From: Parus major
Taxonomy: Eukaryota > Chordata > Aves > Passeriformes > Paridae
Assembly (NCBI RefSeq): GCF_001522545.3
Contig: NC_031783.1
Span: 8,457,433-8,521,432, forward strand
Length of the DNA: 64,000 bases
Direction: 5' to 3'
Program-made: the position numbers and the translations under genes
The notes under the pieces: model-generated
Told to the model about the DNA's origin: nothing
Seen by the model: only the letters and a program-made list of their open reading frames with translations
The model's database searches: none
Shown here: positions 1 through 10,868 of the stretch, piece after piece
How the letters are laid out: the number at the start of each line of letters is the position of its first letter
Numbering within the stretch: position 1 is the first letter of the stretch

Positions 1-1332
1 AACACCCACGTTAAAAACACTGACTATACAGACAGAAAACCAACCATCAGTGAAATATATTCATTTTTGTATTGACTATACGCTCAATAAATCCCCTTGC
101 CCTTTGAGTACATAATTAACTAGAAGAAAACATTCCGAAGATAGTTCTCTGACTCCTTTTATGCGCAGTCAATTCCTATTGCAACTAGTGAATTTCCTCT
201 TTAGAGTGTTTGAAATGTCCTAAAGAGTGTGAAATGGTCAGTGCCTGCTGACACAAAGGGGGGAAATCCCCTGGGAGCTGCTAAGGTAATGCTCCAAACC
301 AGTGATACCATTTCAAGAAGTAGGAGGTCATGTGGAAAATGACTCAAAATTCACTCTAAATGTCACCCAAACTAGAAACAATAAACAGCCCTGAAGTGAG
401 GGTCATGCTAATTTTCCACTATCCCATCACTTACAAATTATGATAAGCATGAACCAAATTGCTTTCAATAGTAGCTTTGTTTATTAGCTACTCTCCTAAG
501 ACCTGAGGGTTAATGAATGAAGTGTGAGTATCCCCAGTTCTAAGATATTTTCCAGTTTTCTGGTTACTTTATTCATGTCATGTAACCCTCATGTGATTGA
601 GCTATTCTAGGACAGTCTGTTTCCATGGAGATTGTGCTGCATGGGTAAGCAGTCATATTGTCAGGCCATCATTTGTTTCCTCTTCCTATTTGGAAGTGTT
701 TGGGAGGGGGAAGGGAGGGTTAATGAATTTGAGTATTTCCCCCTCCATGAAGAAATGGTTAGTTTTGGAAAGGGGGAGTTAAGCTGTGACAAAATATATT
801 CAAAATATATTCAGAATTCAGAATATGTATTCTGAAATATAGAGATGTTCAACTTAAGAGGAATTTTCCCAAGTTACTTCCTACTTTTGGGAAAGTGGAT
901 AGGACATAATCAGTGGCCCTCTTAGAAAGGTGCTAGACAGCCACAGGACTGACCAAGAAATCTCTAGGACTGCTGACAATTATTCCTGGTGTGAAATAAT
1001 TTCCTACCCAATGTCAGTCTCACTAAACACTAGATCCTGCCCAGACCAAAGTTGGCAAGCAGGGCTTGAAGTCTCCAAAGAAGGAATTTTCCTCCTAACT
1101 GCTATCAACAAAGCAGTTTGTTTTTAACCTGTTTACTATCCATTTCTGCCTAACTGGGTAAAACCAGGCAATATTAATAATTTACCCCCTGAGACATTAC
1201 CAGCCAAAAAAAAAAATCCTCTTTCTAGTGCTTATACTCAGCACTGAACACTGACAGTTGTAAAAACAAGGGAAAACACTGCATTACAACACACAAGTTT
1301 GGCAAATGAATATCACAACCTTAGCTAAAACC

Positions 1333-1435
1333 ATAGAATCATAGAATCAATCATTTTAAGGGAAAACTGTGAAGTTTTTTCCAAAAAAGTTGTTTCTGGG
1401 GAAAAAAAGAAAAAAAGGAAAAAAAAAAAGACCTC
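1333..1435 (-). mobile_element. CR1-type LINE 3' end, degraded, with A-rich expansion
   Basis: On the minus strand the end reads ATTCTATGATTCTATGG, two copies of the octamer that terminates avian CR1 elements. Inward from it lie a weak match to the usual TTCC/TTTAA segment and a GGTC-like end (GACCTC on the plus strand). These are split by an A-rich run on the plus strand (about 1400-1430). The octamers are convincing; the body is too decayed to place in a subfamily. Confidence 0.65.
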
Positions 1436-1788
1436 ATTATGGGGGTTTTATTAAGACAGCATCTTCCTCAAGCCTGTGCAGTGGGTAGGATGGCAGAGTT
1501 CTGTGCCTCTTGATATTTTACAGTAAAATTTTACTACACATTCTTGTTACTTAAATCAGTAACTGTAGAGGAAGAGTATTTTTACCTCTGTATGTCTAGA
1601 TTAGCTCTTACTAAAGTTATGCAACCTCACAGTAGTAACAATAGCGCTCTATTGGGCTGGCACTTCTGCTGCCAGAGAACTACAGTAACACAGGAATGCC
1701 ACAGAAACATTCCAGCACAGATACACTCAGCAGCATCCCCTGCATACTCCAATGAAAAAGAGAAGAAAGGCAACTTGAGATTTTTTTA

Positions 1789-1802
1789 CCCCCCCCCCCC
1801 CC
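1789..1802. repeat. 14-base C homopolymer
   Basis: Uninterrupted run of C after a T7A run; prone to sequencing and replication error. Confidence 0.95.
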
Positions 1803-3584
1803 AAGATTCCTCTCCAAAATTTTATTTTGGTAAAGCCATTAAGGCAACATACCTGAAACCAGAGCAATCAGGAACATTTACAATCAATATTCTGATCAAT
1901 AAGCCTTACACATTTTAGGCAAAAGCAGCAAACAATTAGCAGGACAGCTTCAAATCCAGTACTCAATTTTTGGCTCAAAATCTGCTCTCAATGACAGCTG
2001 TAATAGCTCCACTGTTTTCTACAGTGAGATCCCCTTCATTACATTATCTGGCATAGAGTCACTACAGAAATTGCAGACACAAAGCTGCCCCAGCGGGTAC
2101 AAACTACAATTACAAGCAACTAAGCAGAAACAGAAAATCTCACAGTTGTCATCAAAAAGTTGTCATGGTTAAAAATCAATGAGGCTTTCTGTAGCTAAAG
2201 TCTTCTGACCAAAGCTTGCAAAGGGATCAAAAAGACACGGCTGTATGCTGCTACAGAATATATATAGAGAAAAAAAACTGTAATTGTGCAAAGATTTAAG
2301 GTTGGGCTATTCATGGTTAGATGCATTATCTGCTCCTGGACCTGGAGTTCAAACGTTAGTCAACTGACACAGGGAGATGCATTCATGCATGCAGAGAAGA
2401 AAAACAAACTAGTAAATATAAGCAATAGTGGCACAAATAGTAACCTGCTCTGCCACACAGGCAGAAGACTGGCTCACTGTGCAATTTCCAAAAGAAAACC
2501 ACCCCCACCACCAAGTGTTGTGGAGAGATGCGAGTGAGTGAGGAATTAATCACAACACAGGATCTCTGCCAGCTGCTTTTGATCAGAACTGAAGAATGAG
2601 CTCCAGGACTGATAACAGAGCAGCAACAGCCAAGCTGAGATCAGACTACTCAAAAGATGTGTGTATTTCCAGAATAATAATTAATAGTGCAATTGTGCTT
2701 TGTAGGCAAAACTACAGCAGTGATTTTGACAGCCCCTGCATTAGATACACATCATGCTCTGTTACAGCCTCGTGGTTACAGAAGGCAAGATCCCACTCCA
2801 AAAAGGACATCTAGAAAAAATATTGCTTTCATTTAGAAATACTTTGTGACGCTGAAAACCCTAAGAAATTATCTTTCTAATTTTCTAGGAGCTCAATTCC
2901 CTTTGACCAGAATCTGTGCATCACGTGTGCCTAGGTACTCCTAACCATAGTGCTGGTGTTGAATTCACAACCCACAGCAATCAATGCCAGTAATCAACTG
3001 TTTTTATTTTCTTTGCTAATTCTAAGACTGTTTCTATTCATGTCATAGCCTCCTAGCAGATGTGTTCTGTCACCTGATTTCTCCTGATTTAGCGAGACAA
3101 TACCTCAACCCCGATATTCCCAGCCGGTAAGCAGCCGGGTATCCCCGTTAAACAGCTACTCGGTACTAGCGCTCATCACCAAGCTGGGTGTTTGGGTTCA
3201 GCACGCAGGAAATCCTGTTAGCCGTGGGATAAACATTAAAGGCAGGTGTAAACAAAGGTTTCACGTAAATGCTAAACCCTCTCTGCGTGGCTTTGCGAAG
3301 AGGTAACACAGAGACAGGGCTTTTATTAACTAGAGAGCAAACTGCTGCGCACCCGCAGCCAGCCCGAGCTCCCGGGACCGGACCGCGGCGGCCAGGGGCC
3401 AACAAAAGGCTCTTCTTCCCTCTCGGCCTCTTCCCTGTCACTGCCCTTGAGCTCCCGCTGGGGAATGCGATGAGGTGCCGGGCTTGGCTGCAAGTGCCCC
3501 GCGTACAACCGCGGTGCGAGGCCAAGCGGCCCCTCCGTGCGGCCGGTGCGCGGCTGCCTCCGCTCCGGGCTCGCCTTAATCCGC

Positions 3585-3850
3585 CTGCAACCTCCTCCTC
3601 CTGGACGCTACCTATCCCGCTTCAGCCTCCGCTCTTTTGTCCCTTCACCCATTTCTCTCTTCGGTTTCTTTTTTCCGTCTCTTCCTCCCCCGCCCGTCCC
3701 CGCTCTTCTTCCCAATCCCCTCCGAACTCCACTGCCCTCCTCGCCAGCCTTCCGCCCCGCTCCCCGCAGCGCAGCCCCCTGCTCGGAGCCCTCCCCCCCT
3801 CGTCCTGCCCTATATCCCGTCTAATCCCCCCCAGGATTCCTATATCCATC
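3585..3850. repeat. Polypyrimidine/polypurine-biased tract
   Basis: Over about 265 bases the plus strand is overwhelmingly C and T, with only scattered purines (blocks such as CTCCTCCTCCT and TTTCTTTTTTCC). It lies within the left half of the CpG island. Such tracts can form triplex DNA and are common beside promoters. Confidence 0.75.
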
Positions 3851-3998
3851 CTGTTGTCTGCTGGCAGCCACCGAGCTAATTCTGCGGGCAGCGCAGGGCG
3901 CAGAGAGCCGGGCGAGCGGCTCCGCTACGCTCCCCTGGCCCGCAGCGTTACCCCGGGCGTACCCCCGGAGCCGGTCCGGGGCCGCCGTCCCCCCGCCG

Positions 3999-4005
3999 GC
4001 TCACC
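3999..4005 (-). other. Candidate splice donor of a first exon in the CpG island
   Basis: On the minus strand CAGCGG is followed by GTGAGC (4004-3999), a good donor match located in the GC-rich core. If the island drives a leftward gene, a noncoding first exon could end here. A second donor-like TGTAAGT lies near 4373 at the edge of the CA repeat. No acceptor in the window pairs with either. Confidence 0.25.
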
Positions 4006-4365
4006 CGCTGTCTGCTGCGGCCGAGGGCGGCGGGGCAGCTGTGTCCGCCAGCCCTCCGCAAGTCACATCCCGGCTCCGGCGGCGCGGCGGCTCCGCGGCG
4101 GGGAGCGAGCGCAGCGCCGACCGCCCCCGCGGCGGCTCATGGAGCGCTGGCCCCGGTGCGCGCCGTGCGGAGCGGAGCGGAGCGGTGTCTGCCCCCGCCG
4201 CTCCCCCGCGCACGGCCCGCGGCCAACCCCCTCCCACCGCCCCGCCCCGCTCGGGCACGGCTCCGCACTGCCCGGCCCGGCTCCGCTCGGCGGGGCAGGG
4301 GACCCTGGGGACAGCGACAGCGGCGCTGTGGCCGCGCGGGGCTGCCCGGCTCCCGGGGGAAGGCG

Positions 4366-4454
4366 CACACTTACACACACACTGCTCACACACACTGCTC
4401 ACACACACACACACTGCTCACACACACTGCTCACACACACACACTGCTCACACT
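4366..4454. repeat. CA-rich tandem repeat with CACTGCTCA units
   Basis: Runs of CA dinucleotides are interrupted at near-regular spacing by CTGCTCA, giving five CACACTGCTCACAC-type units of slightly different length. It is embedded in the CpG island and is likely length-polymorphic. It gives rise to long Thr/His-rich spurious frames on both strands. Confidence 0.9.
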
Positions 4455-5204
4455 CCCTCAAACACACGCTACACGTCCTCACACTCGCAGCTCCCGCTCC
4501 GCTCCCGTCACACCGCGCAGCGTGTGCGGCCGGGCACGTAGCGGCGCTGGGAGCGCGGGCTGGCACGGGGGACACGGGCATGGCCGCAGCCCTACGTGCT
4601 CGGGTGACAGGAGGGCAGGACACAGCGCGGGCCGGGAGCAGGCACACGGACCGGCATTCCTGCCTGCTCCTGTCTCCGCAAATGAGTGCGGGAGCAAGGG
4701 TTGGGAACCCCCTCCCGGGCAGGCTGGGCACGGACACACCTATGGCCAGGTGTGGGACTGCAGAGGTGAGGGGGTTTTCACCCTCTGACAACGGCGGATT
4801 TTGAAAGGGGCTAGATACGTTCAAACCTTCTCCAGATGCAGCTTCAGTCCTGTCACAGCTCGAGACAACAGCTAAAAAGATACTCGGAAGGACCCTGTGT
4901 GCTGTGCAAGTGACACTTCACACGCAGGATCAGCCCCTGCGAGCGCAGGAGGTCCTGCAAAGGCGATGCTGGGCACTGCTCCGTGTCTGCCTCCTGCCCC
5001 CCGGCCAGCTGGTGTCCTGCTTTTCAGCTTCTCCACAGTTCAACCCTGAGACAGTCATAACCCTTAGACAGGGCTTCCTACAAACTCCAGGAGGAGTTAT
5101 TTCTAGGAGGAAAAGCTTCGGTATAGGATGTTCATGAGCAGCAGAAACTCATGAGCCTGTTCAACAGCCAGACATGTCCATGACTGGCAGCCTCACCATG
5201 TCAC

Positions 5205-5404
5205 GCATCCCTGGGTTATACTCCCCTGCATCCCTGGATTGTACACCCCTGCATCCCTGGATTGTACACCCCTGCATCCCTGGGTTATACACCCCTGCAT
5301 CCCTGGGTTATACACCCCTGCATCCCTGGGTTATACTCCCCTGCATCCCTGGATTGTACACCCCTGCATCCCTGGATTGTACACCCCTGCATCCCTGGGT
5401 TATG
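5205..5404. repeat. 23-bp minisatellite, 8.7 units
   Basis: Eight full 23-bp units plus a partial ninth, each starting GCATCCCTGG and ending CCCCT. Two variable positions define unit types: TTATA versus TTGTA in the middle, and CTCCCCT versus CACCCCT at the end. The order of variants in units 1-4 repeats in units 6-9, implying a 115-bp (five-unit) duplication. It lies about 400 bases outside the CpG island. Confidence 0.95.
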
Positions 5405-8400
5405 CTGCCACTTAAACCACTAACAACAGTCTGGGCAGCCACAGCTGACATGGCATCAGCAGCAGGGAGTGCCTCGAATGTGTCCTTCCTGAGCACCTGC
5501 CCTTCTTGCCAGGTTTCCATATTCAGAGCCTTCCAAAGGGAAATACCTGCCCTGAAACGTGTGCTCTTCAGCACAGCAGAACTGTAACCTTTGAAGAGAT
5601 TCTTTCTAAAATGGATGGGCTTATTTACCTGTCATTTATGATGCCCTGGGGGGTAACCTGAACTTCTCAGCATGGTTGACATGGAGTAAATTGGATGGTG
5701 GGGTTGGACTATACTTGCCTGTGTTTAGGAAGGGCAGCAGGCAGAGAAAAGCTGAGGCGGAGGAGCAATTTCACATCTCTGTCCTTTTCTTTCTCAATTT
5801 CTCTATCTTGCTGCTTTCAGGTTTTAGGCACTGGCATTATTTGAGTCACATGTAAACAACATACCCTGCCCTTGCATCACTTGACAGCTACACTCCATTC
5901 AGCGTTAAGCAGGATAATTTTACAGAAACTGAGGTGGTGAGAGGTGAAGTTGCTGTAAACTGCCCAAGGTCACCCAGCAGTCTGGCAGAAAAGTAGCAAA
6001 TACTGATTCAACAGATCAGTCTGTACCCCTGTTCCATCTTGGGAGCCTGAGCCAAACACCCAAATACTACAGTACCAAGTAAAGACCTTTTTGTGTATAA
6101 ATAAACACACAGAGTTCTCTGTGCCGTGCTGGATACAGAGAGGTAGACCAGGGGGAAGGATGAATCACAAGGATTCATGTGCTGTCGCTCTTGGCCGGCT
6201 CACAAGGGAGCAATGTACTGAGCCCTTCAGCAAATGCAAATCTTGGACATTGTTCCCTTCTTCCTGTGTCTCTAACACAGCCCTGGTTCCCTGGAGGAAA
6301 TGGCCTCCCCCATTTGCCTTGTACTGATAGAACAGGGAAGATAATGCCCCTCTCAACCATTACTAGTGGATCAGTACTGAATAGGGCTGGTTTCTCTTCT
6401 GTTGAAGCAGTTTTTAGTGTTAGCTACCATGTAAAAGTGTAGGACAGGACTCCAAATCATCCAGGAAATTATAGAAGGACCTGGTAGAGTAGCTGGACCA
6501 AATCACAGCTCCTCTTGCATTACTTTTCACCTAGTTAGCTTTGAAAAATATGCTCTTAAAATAGGCTTTTATTTAGGAGAAAAGTATTTCTATCAACCAT
6601 CCACAAAGTCATCAGCACCTTCAGCATTTCCTCCCTGTGAGAGAGCAGGTGGAAGGATGGAGTGGGTGCTGTGACCCAGGCAGACTGTGTGAATTCCCTC
6701 ATTTCAGAAGGTGCTCTCTACTCCTACCTGACCAGTTCCTGGGACCCTGCAGTGCCTGTAGCCAGCAGCTGCTTGCATGTGATCGGTGCTTACAGGAGAC
6801 TGAGGAAGGGGTGAGGTGTGCAAGGCCAAAATAGAGACAAAATTTAGAGACCTTCTCTTATGCCATACAATTTTGCAAGAGCCGATGGTCTAAAGAAAGG
6901 TAAGCTCAATGCTTTTGCTCATCTCTAGAATAGAGAACAGCATGTATGGTACTATTTGTCTTTATTTTAGACTAAGTGTACACTATAGTCAACTTTTAAA
7001 AGCCCCACTGCTTTTCAGTAATTTTTACTCCTATTTCCTACACATTTAGTCATTGAACAGGTTTTTAGCTTTCTCCCCACCAATATTTGGTTTACTGCTT
7101 GTGACCATAGGTAAACCAAGAGTTTGTGTGGTGCTGCATGTTCCCAGTGTTTCTCTTCTGCAGCAGTGCTCCCAGCAGGATTTGACAGGAGGGAGCAAAG
7201 GCTGTTACAGCAGCGCTGAGCGGACACCACTCACCCATCCATGAATGCCAAATCCATATCCCCACTGACCATCATCCTCATTTCAGCTGGTTTTCCTGTG
7301 TCCCAACCTGAGATAAAGGCAGTTTCCATCCTCTCTTATTTTCTTACCCGTCAGAAAGCCTGGCAGGTGTTTATTGCAGGAGGAGGCACAAAAACAATTG
7401 AGCAGTGTTTCACTCCCAGCTTTCCTTTGTACTGCAGAACCTTTTCACTGGGTACTCCGGTTTTGCAGCTCCTGCCAGCACGGAACTGTGCTTGTGCCAG
7501 TGCAATTTAAGTGGAATATTTCATTAAGAGATCAGCAGTAGGCACATGGAAATGACAGCGATCATTAAGTCTGCATTACTTTGTTTGCATTAGGGAGTGT
7601 GTAGAGGCCCCAGGCACAGACAGGGCTGCACAGCACAGGGGGAAGGCAGCCCTGTGTAAATCACTTTAGATTGCCCTGAGACAGACTCTGTGTGCCTTAA
7701 TCATGGGGTGGCCAGGCTCTGGTATCTGTTCTACAGGTTGAGATGCCACAAGAATGATTTTGACAGGAGAGAATAAGGAGATACCAGGTGAGTTTGCCCC
7801 TGGCAATGGTGTGTGGTTGATTCACACCATTTCAGACCCCCAAGCAGAGGTACTTTCCATTACACAAATCCCTGCAGCGTGATTAGTTTGCCTAATACTT
7901 GCCCTGCTTTTTCTCAGGGCAGGATACAAATCCTGGTGCTCCCGTTGGTTGGCAGCATCAAGGAGACAGCAAGATTTGTGTGACCCCTGTGAGATGCTTT
8001 CTCTGTTACTGCACAGGGTTTCACACATCACTCCTGGCATTGCCCAGGGCAGTCTGCTCTCCAAAGTGCTCTGTGAAATGGGTCTGAGTCACCAAATGGG
8101 GTTAGTGAGGAGAAGGGGAGAAGGGAAAATGAAAGAAGGAGAATCTTGAAATCACTGTGAAGAAAAAGATGGGTGTTAGGAAGGAGATGGATGCATGGAG
8201 GACAGAGAAAGAAAGAATTATTGAAACATTATGGAGAAACATAATCTGGAAAAGCTTCTATCCATGGTACAAAGGAAAGGTGCTCTCAGGACGGAGAGCG
8301 TGGGTAAATGGCCACACATCCACATTCAAATCCAAATTATACCTGTTTTTTCAGCTTGCATTAAACAAACCGAGGTAAGGAAACACTTTTACAGCATTGC

Positions 8401-8891
8401 ATATTCTAATAATTCCTTTTCTGTTTGGTAATAAATACAACCTGTCCTGTGGTTCACCCCATCACTTGTTTGGACATACAGGGAAGGCAGTGAATCTCCT
8501 CCACTTAACAGTCACAGCTCTGAGCACCAGGACAAGGCAGCAGTGATGCAGGTGAGATTTACAGTGCAGTCAATATGATATTTGTTTTCTCAACACATTC
8601 CTTTACACTAGTAATGCAAAAATGCTTTATTTAAACTGTAGAGAAACATGGGGAAGTTTTATGATTTAATGCAGCTGGTAGAATTCAGTTAAAACACAAT
8701 TTGAGTCAAGAAGGTCTGTGACACCAGGCACGTGATTAAAATCCTTACGACTGGGAATTTGCACACCTTCAAATCTTCATTTCACAAGGAAAACCACCAG
8801 TGACAGGTATTTAAATCAGCATATCTCTGGTATATTGAGTTGTTGCTATGGCCTTTCTGAGACTCTGACTAGATAAACCTCAAACTGGCCG

Positions 8892-8913
8892 AACTGTTTA
8901 GATTTAAACAGTT
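8892..8913. repeat. Short perfect inverted repeat
   Basis: Nine-base arms AACTGTTTA and TAAACAGTT around a GATT loop. This could be chance or a palindromic binding site. Confidence 0.7.
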
Positions 8914-10847
8914 TATACTTGACCTTTGCACAAGACAAAGTCCCAGTTGTATTAAAATTAGTTTGATCAAGCAATTGATTTGTGGCTTTCTGTTCTGGGC
9001 ATGAGAAAGCTTCCTTTAAAGTGAATGTGTTGGAGAGACAGTGACCCTGGCCAGGAGCAGCAGCTTCTGCTGTGGAGCTGTAGATGGTGCTGGGTGCAGT
9101 GAGGTTTCTTAGGTTGACTGCTGCAGGGAGTTGTTACAGTCACCTACAATGCACATAGAGATTCTCCACATGCTGTTCACTCCTCAACACATTAAAGATA
9201 TCAGCCAGTGTATCTGTGTCACCCTTGAATGCACTTATGCTTCAAATGGACTTGATTTATAAGTGCTTTTATTTACATCTGCTGGTTTCACACCTACGCT
9301 GAGGTGTAAAGGGTTTTTCTGAATACTGCTAAGAGTGGTGCTGGTACCTCTTGAAGGCAGTGTCATTGATGCTCTTATCTGTAATATCTCCAGAGGAAAG
9401 TGGGAAATCACACCCGGATTTTTTTCTGGTCTTTCTCTTTAGTGGTATGTTTGGTGAAAAATATTGTCCTCTGTTGTAGACTGTCTATATATCTAAAATC
9501 AAAAAATAACGTTTGTGTCCTCGCAAATGATTGAACAATCCCCTCTTCGTGATGTGCCCAGGGTTTCTGTTGCTGAGACTGTCACCTGCTGGCCACAGAG
9601 AGGCTCGCCAGGATCTCGGGGACAACCTCAGAAGCTGATGGATTAAATACTGGGGTTTGCCTGTAGAAATTACACATTGAGATGTTCCTGGTTTATTTGA
9701 CTCTAAACAGGAAGGTAATTCTGTAAATGGAGGCAGATCAGGAAAGCTTCCTCATTTATAAAACATCTAAATTTCATGGAGTTTTAATGCAAAGGAAACC
9801 AGGTTGTTATCACAGTGAACTTGTGTGGTAAAATGCTGGTTCCAGTAAATTTATCTAAGCTTAACTATGGCAAATTAAGCCATAACCAATAAGCCAGGGG
9901 AAGGGGGAGAAAAATAAAAAAGAAAAGGAGACAAAAGACTAGTTATCCTGCCTCTGGCAGGTTTTTGTCACATTAGACCATGGACACAAGATGACCTTAA
10001 GAAATGGTCACATCTTTGTACTGACCAGCAGAGCTCAACAGGAATCAAAGGACCTTTACTGAAGCTCTACACTACAGCTTTTACAGGAAAGGAGAAGAAT
10101 TGCTCTGAAAAGCTCTTTCAGCCCTGCCCTTGTCCTGCCCTCCCATCTGTTGTCACTGATAGTTCATTCTCTGCCAGTCTTTGTGCCAGACTCTCAGCTG
10201 GTTTAAGTCTGAGCAAGTCTGAATTTACAGCTGGAATTAAAATAAAGCTGGAATAAGGGTTTGCAGGGTGGTTTATTCTCCTCATTTTGAGGAATGCTGT
10301 CCTGTTTCCCCCCAGACCTGAGAGCAGGTCACTGCAGCACCTGAAATACATTGTTCAGTTGTGATTTTTCTTTCAGACTCAGAAATGAGTTCTGAGCTGT
10401 AAAACAGGTGCTGAACTGCACCTGTTATTCCAGTGGAGCACCACTGTCTAGAGTTCTTCCCAAGAATCTGTGGTTTTTTCTTACATAATTGAGCTGTGTT
10501 ACCAGCATCCTGCAGGACTGCTGATAGGAAAGGAAAGCTGGTGCCATAGAGGCTCTTTCATTACAATTATCCTCAGCTCACTTGGTGTTACACAAGGGTA
10601 TGGCTGCCTGAAAGCATGTCTAAAGTAACCCTCAAGTTGTGCTGCATGTCATACTGAAACTTTAAAGAAGAGATTTTTTTATGGATGTTTTTCCATAAGC
10701 CTCTTAGTTCATATCTGTAAAAAATAGATTTCATGCACTTTAAAGATACTTTTTGACTGTCTGGACTCAACCCCTAGAAATGAGTTTATGCAAAGTGGCT
10801 GTATTTTTATTTCTTATTAGAAATTAGAATTTTTTGTTTGGTGAGGG

Positions 10848-10868
10848 TTTTTTTTTTTTTTTTTTTTT
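10848..10868. repeat. Poly(T) tract, 21 bases
   Basis: Homopolymer followed by G/T-rich sequence. It may be the tail of an inserted element in reverse orientation, but no element body is recognised next to it. Confidence 0.9.

Larger units (their letters stand above)
1..3165. other. Noncoding AT-rich flank, possible first intron of the leftward gene
   Basis: No open frame with protein-like content and no family motif on either strand. It contains a CR1-like tail near 1333, an A-rich stretch and a 14-base C run (1789-1802). If the adjacent CpG island starts a leftward gene, this would be its first intron; otherwise it is intergenic. Confidence 0.5.
3350..4800. promoter_or_regulatory. CpG island, probable promoter (GPRC5B 5' end inferred)
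   Basis: About 1.45 kb of very GC-rich, CpG-dense DNA with repeated GC-box-like GGGCGG/CCGCCC motifs, sharply distinct from AT-rich DNA on both sides. It is surely a promoter-type CpG island. Beyond the 3' end of GPR139, other vertebrates carry GPRC5B in the same orientation. A minus-strand gene starting here and running left out of the window would match that order, with 1-3.3 kb as its first intron. No GPRC5B coding sequence is in the window, so the assignment rests on synteny. A plus-strand or bidirectional transcript is also possible, since a donor-like CAGAG|GTGAGG occurs at about 4766. Confidence 0.8.

Noticed and set aside
1..3300. Search for GPRC5B coding exons at the left edge
   Set aside because: No receptor-like hydrophobic frames found on either strand; only the CpG island supports a gene here.
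3269..4804. 511-codon open frame on the plus strand
   Set aside because: It lies in the CpG island where stop codons are rare, is Pro/Arg/Ala/Ser low-complexity, runs through the CA repeat, and overlaps equally open frames on both strands.
5174..5587. 137-codon plus-strand frame with repeated HPWI/CTPL peptides
   Set aside because: It is a translation of the 23-bp minisatellite, open because a unit of 23 bases happens to lack stops in rotating frames.
5690..5740. CR1 fragment near TGGGGTTGGACTA
   Set aside because: Only about a dozen bases resemble CR1, with no tail octamer; too little to call.
10848..10868. Retroposed cDNA tail (poly(A) in reverse)
   Set aside because: No coding-like or repeat body adjoins the T run and no flanking duplication is visible.
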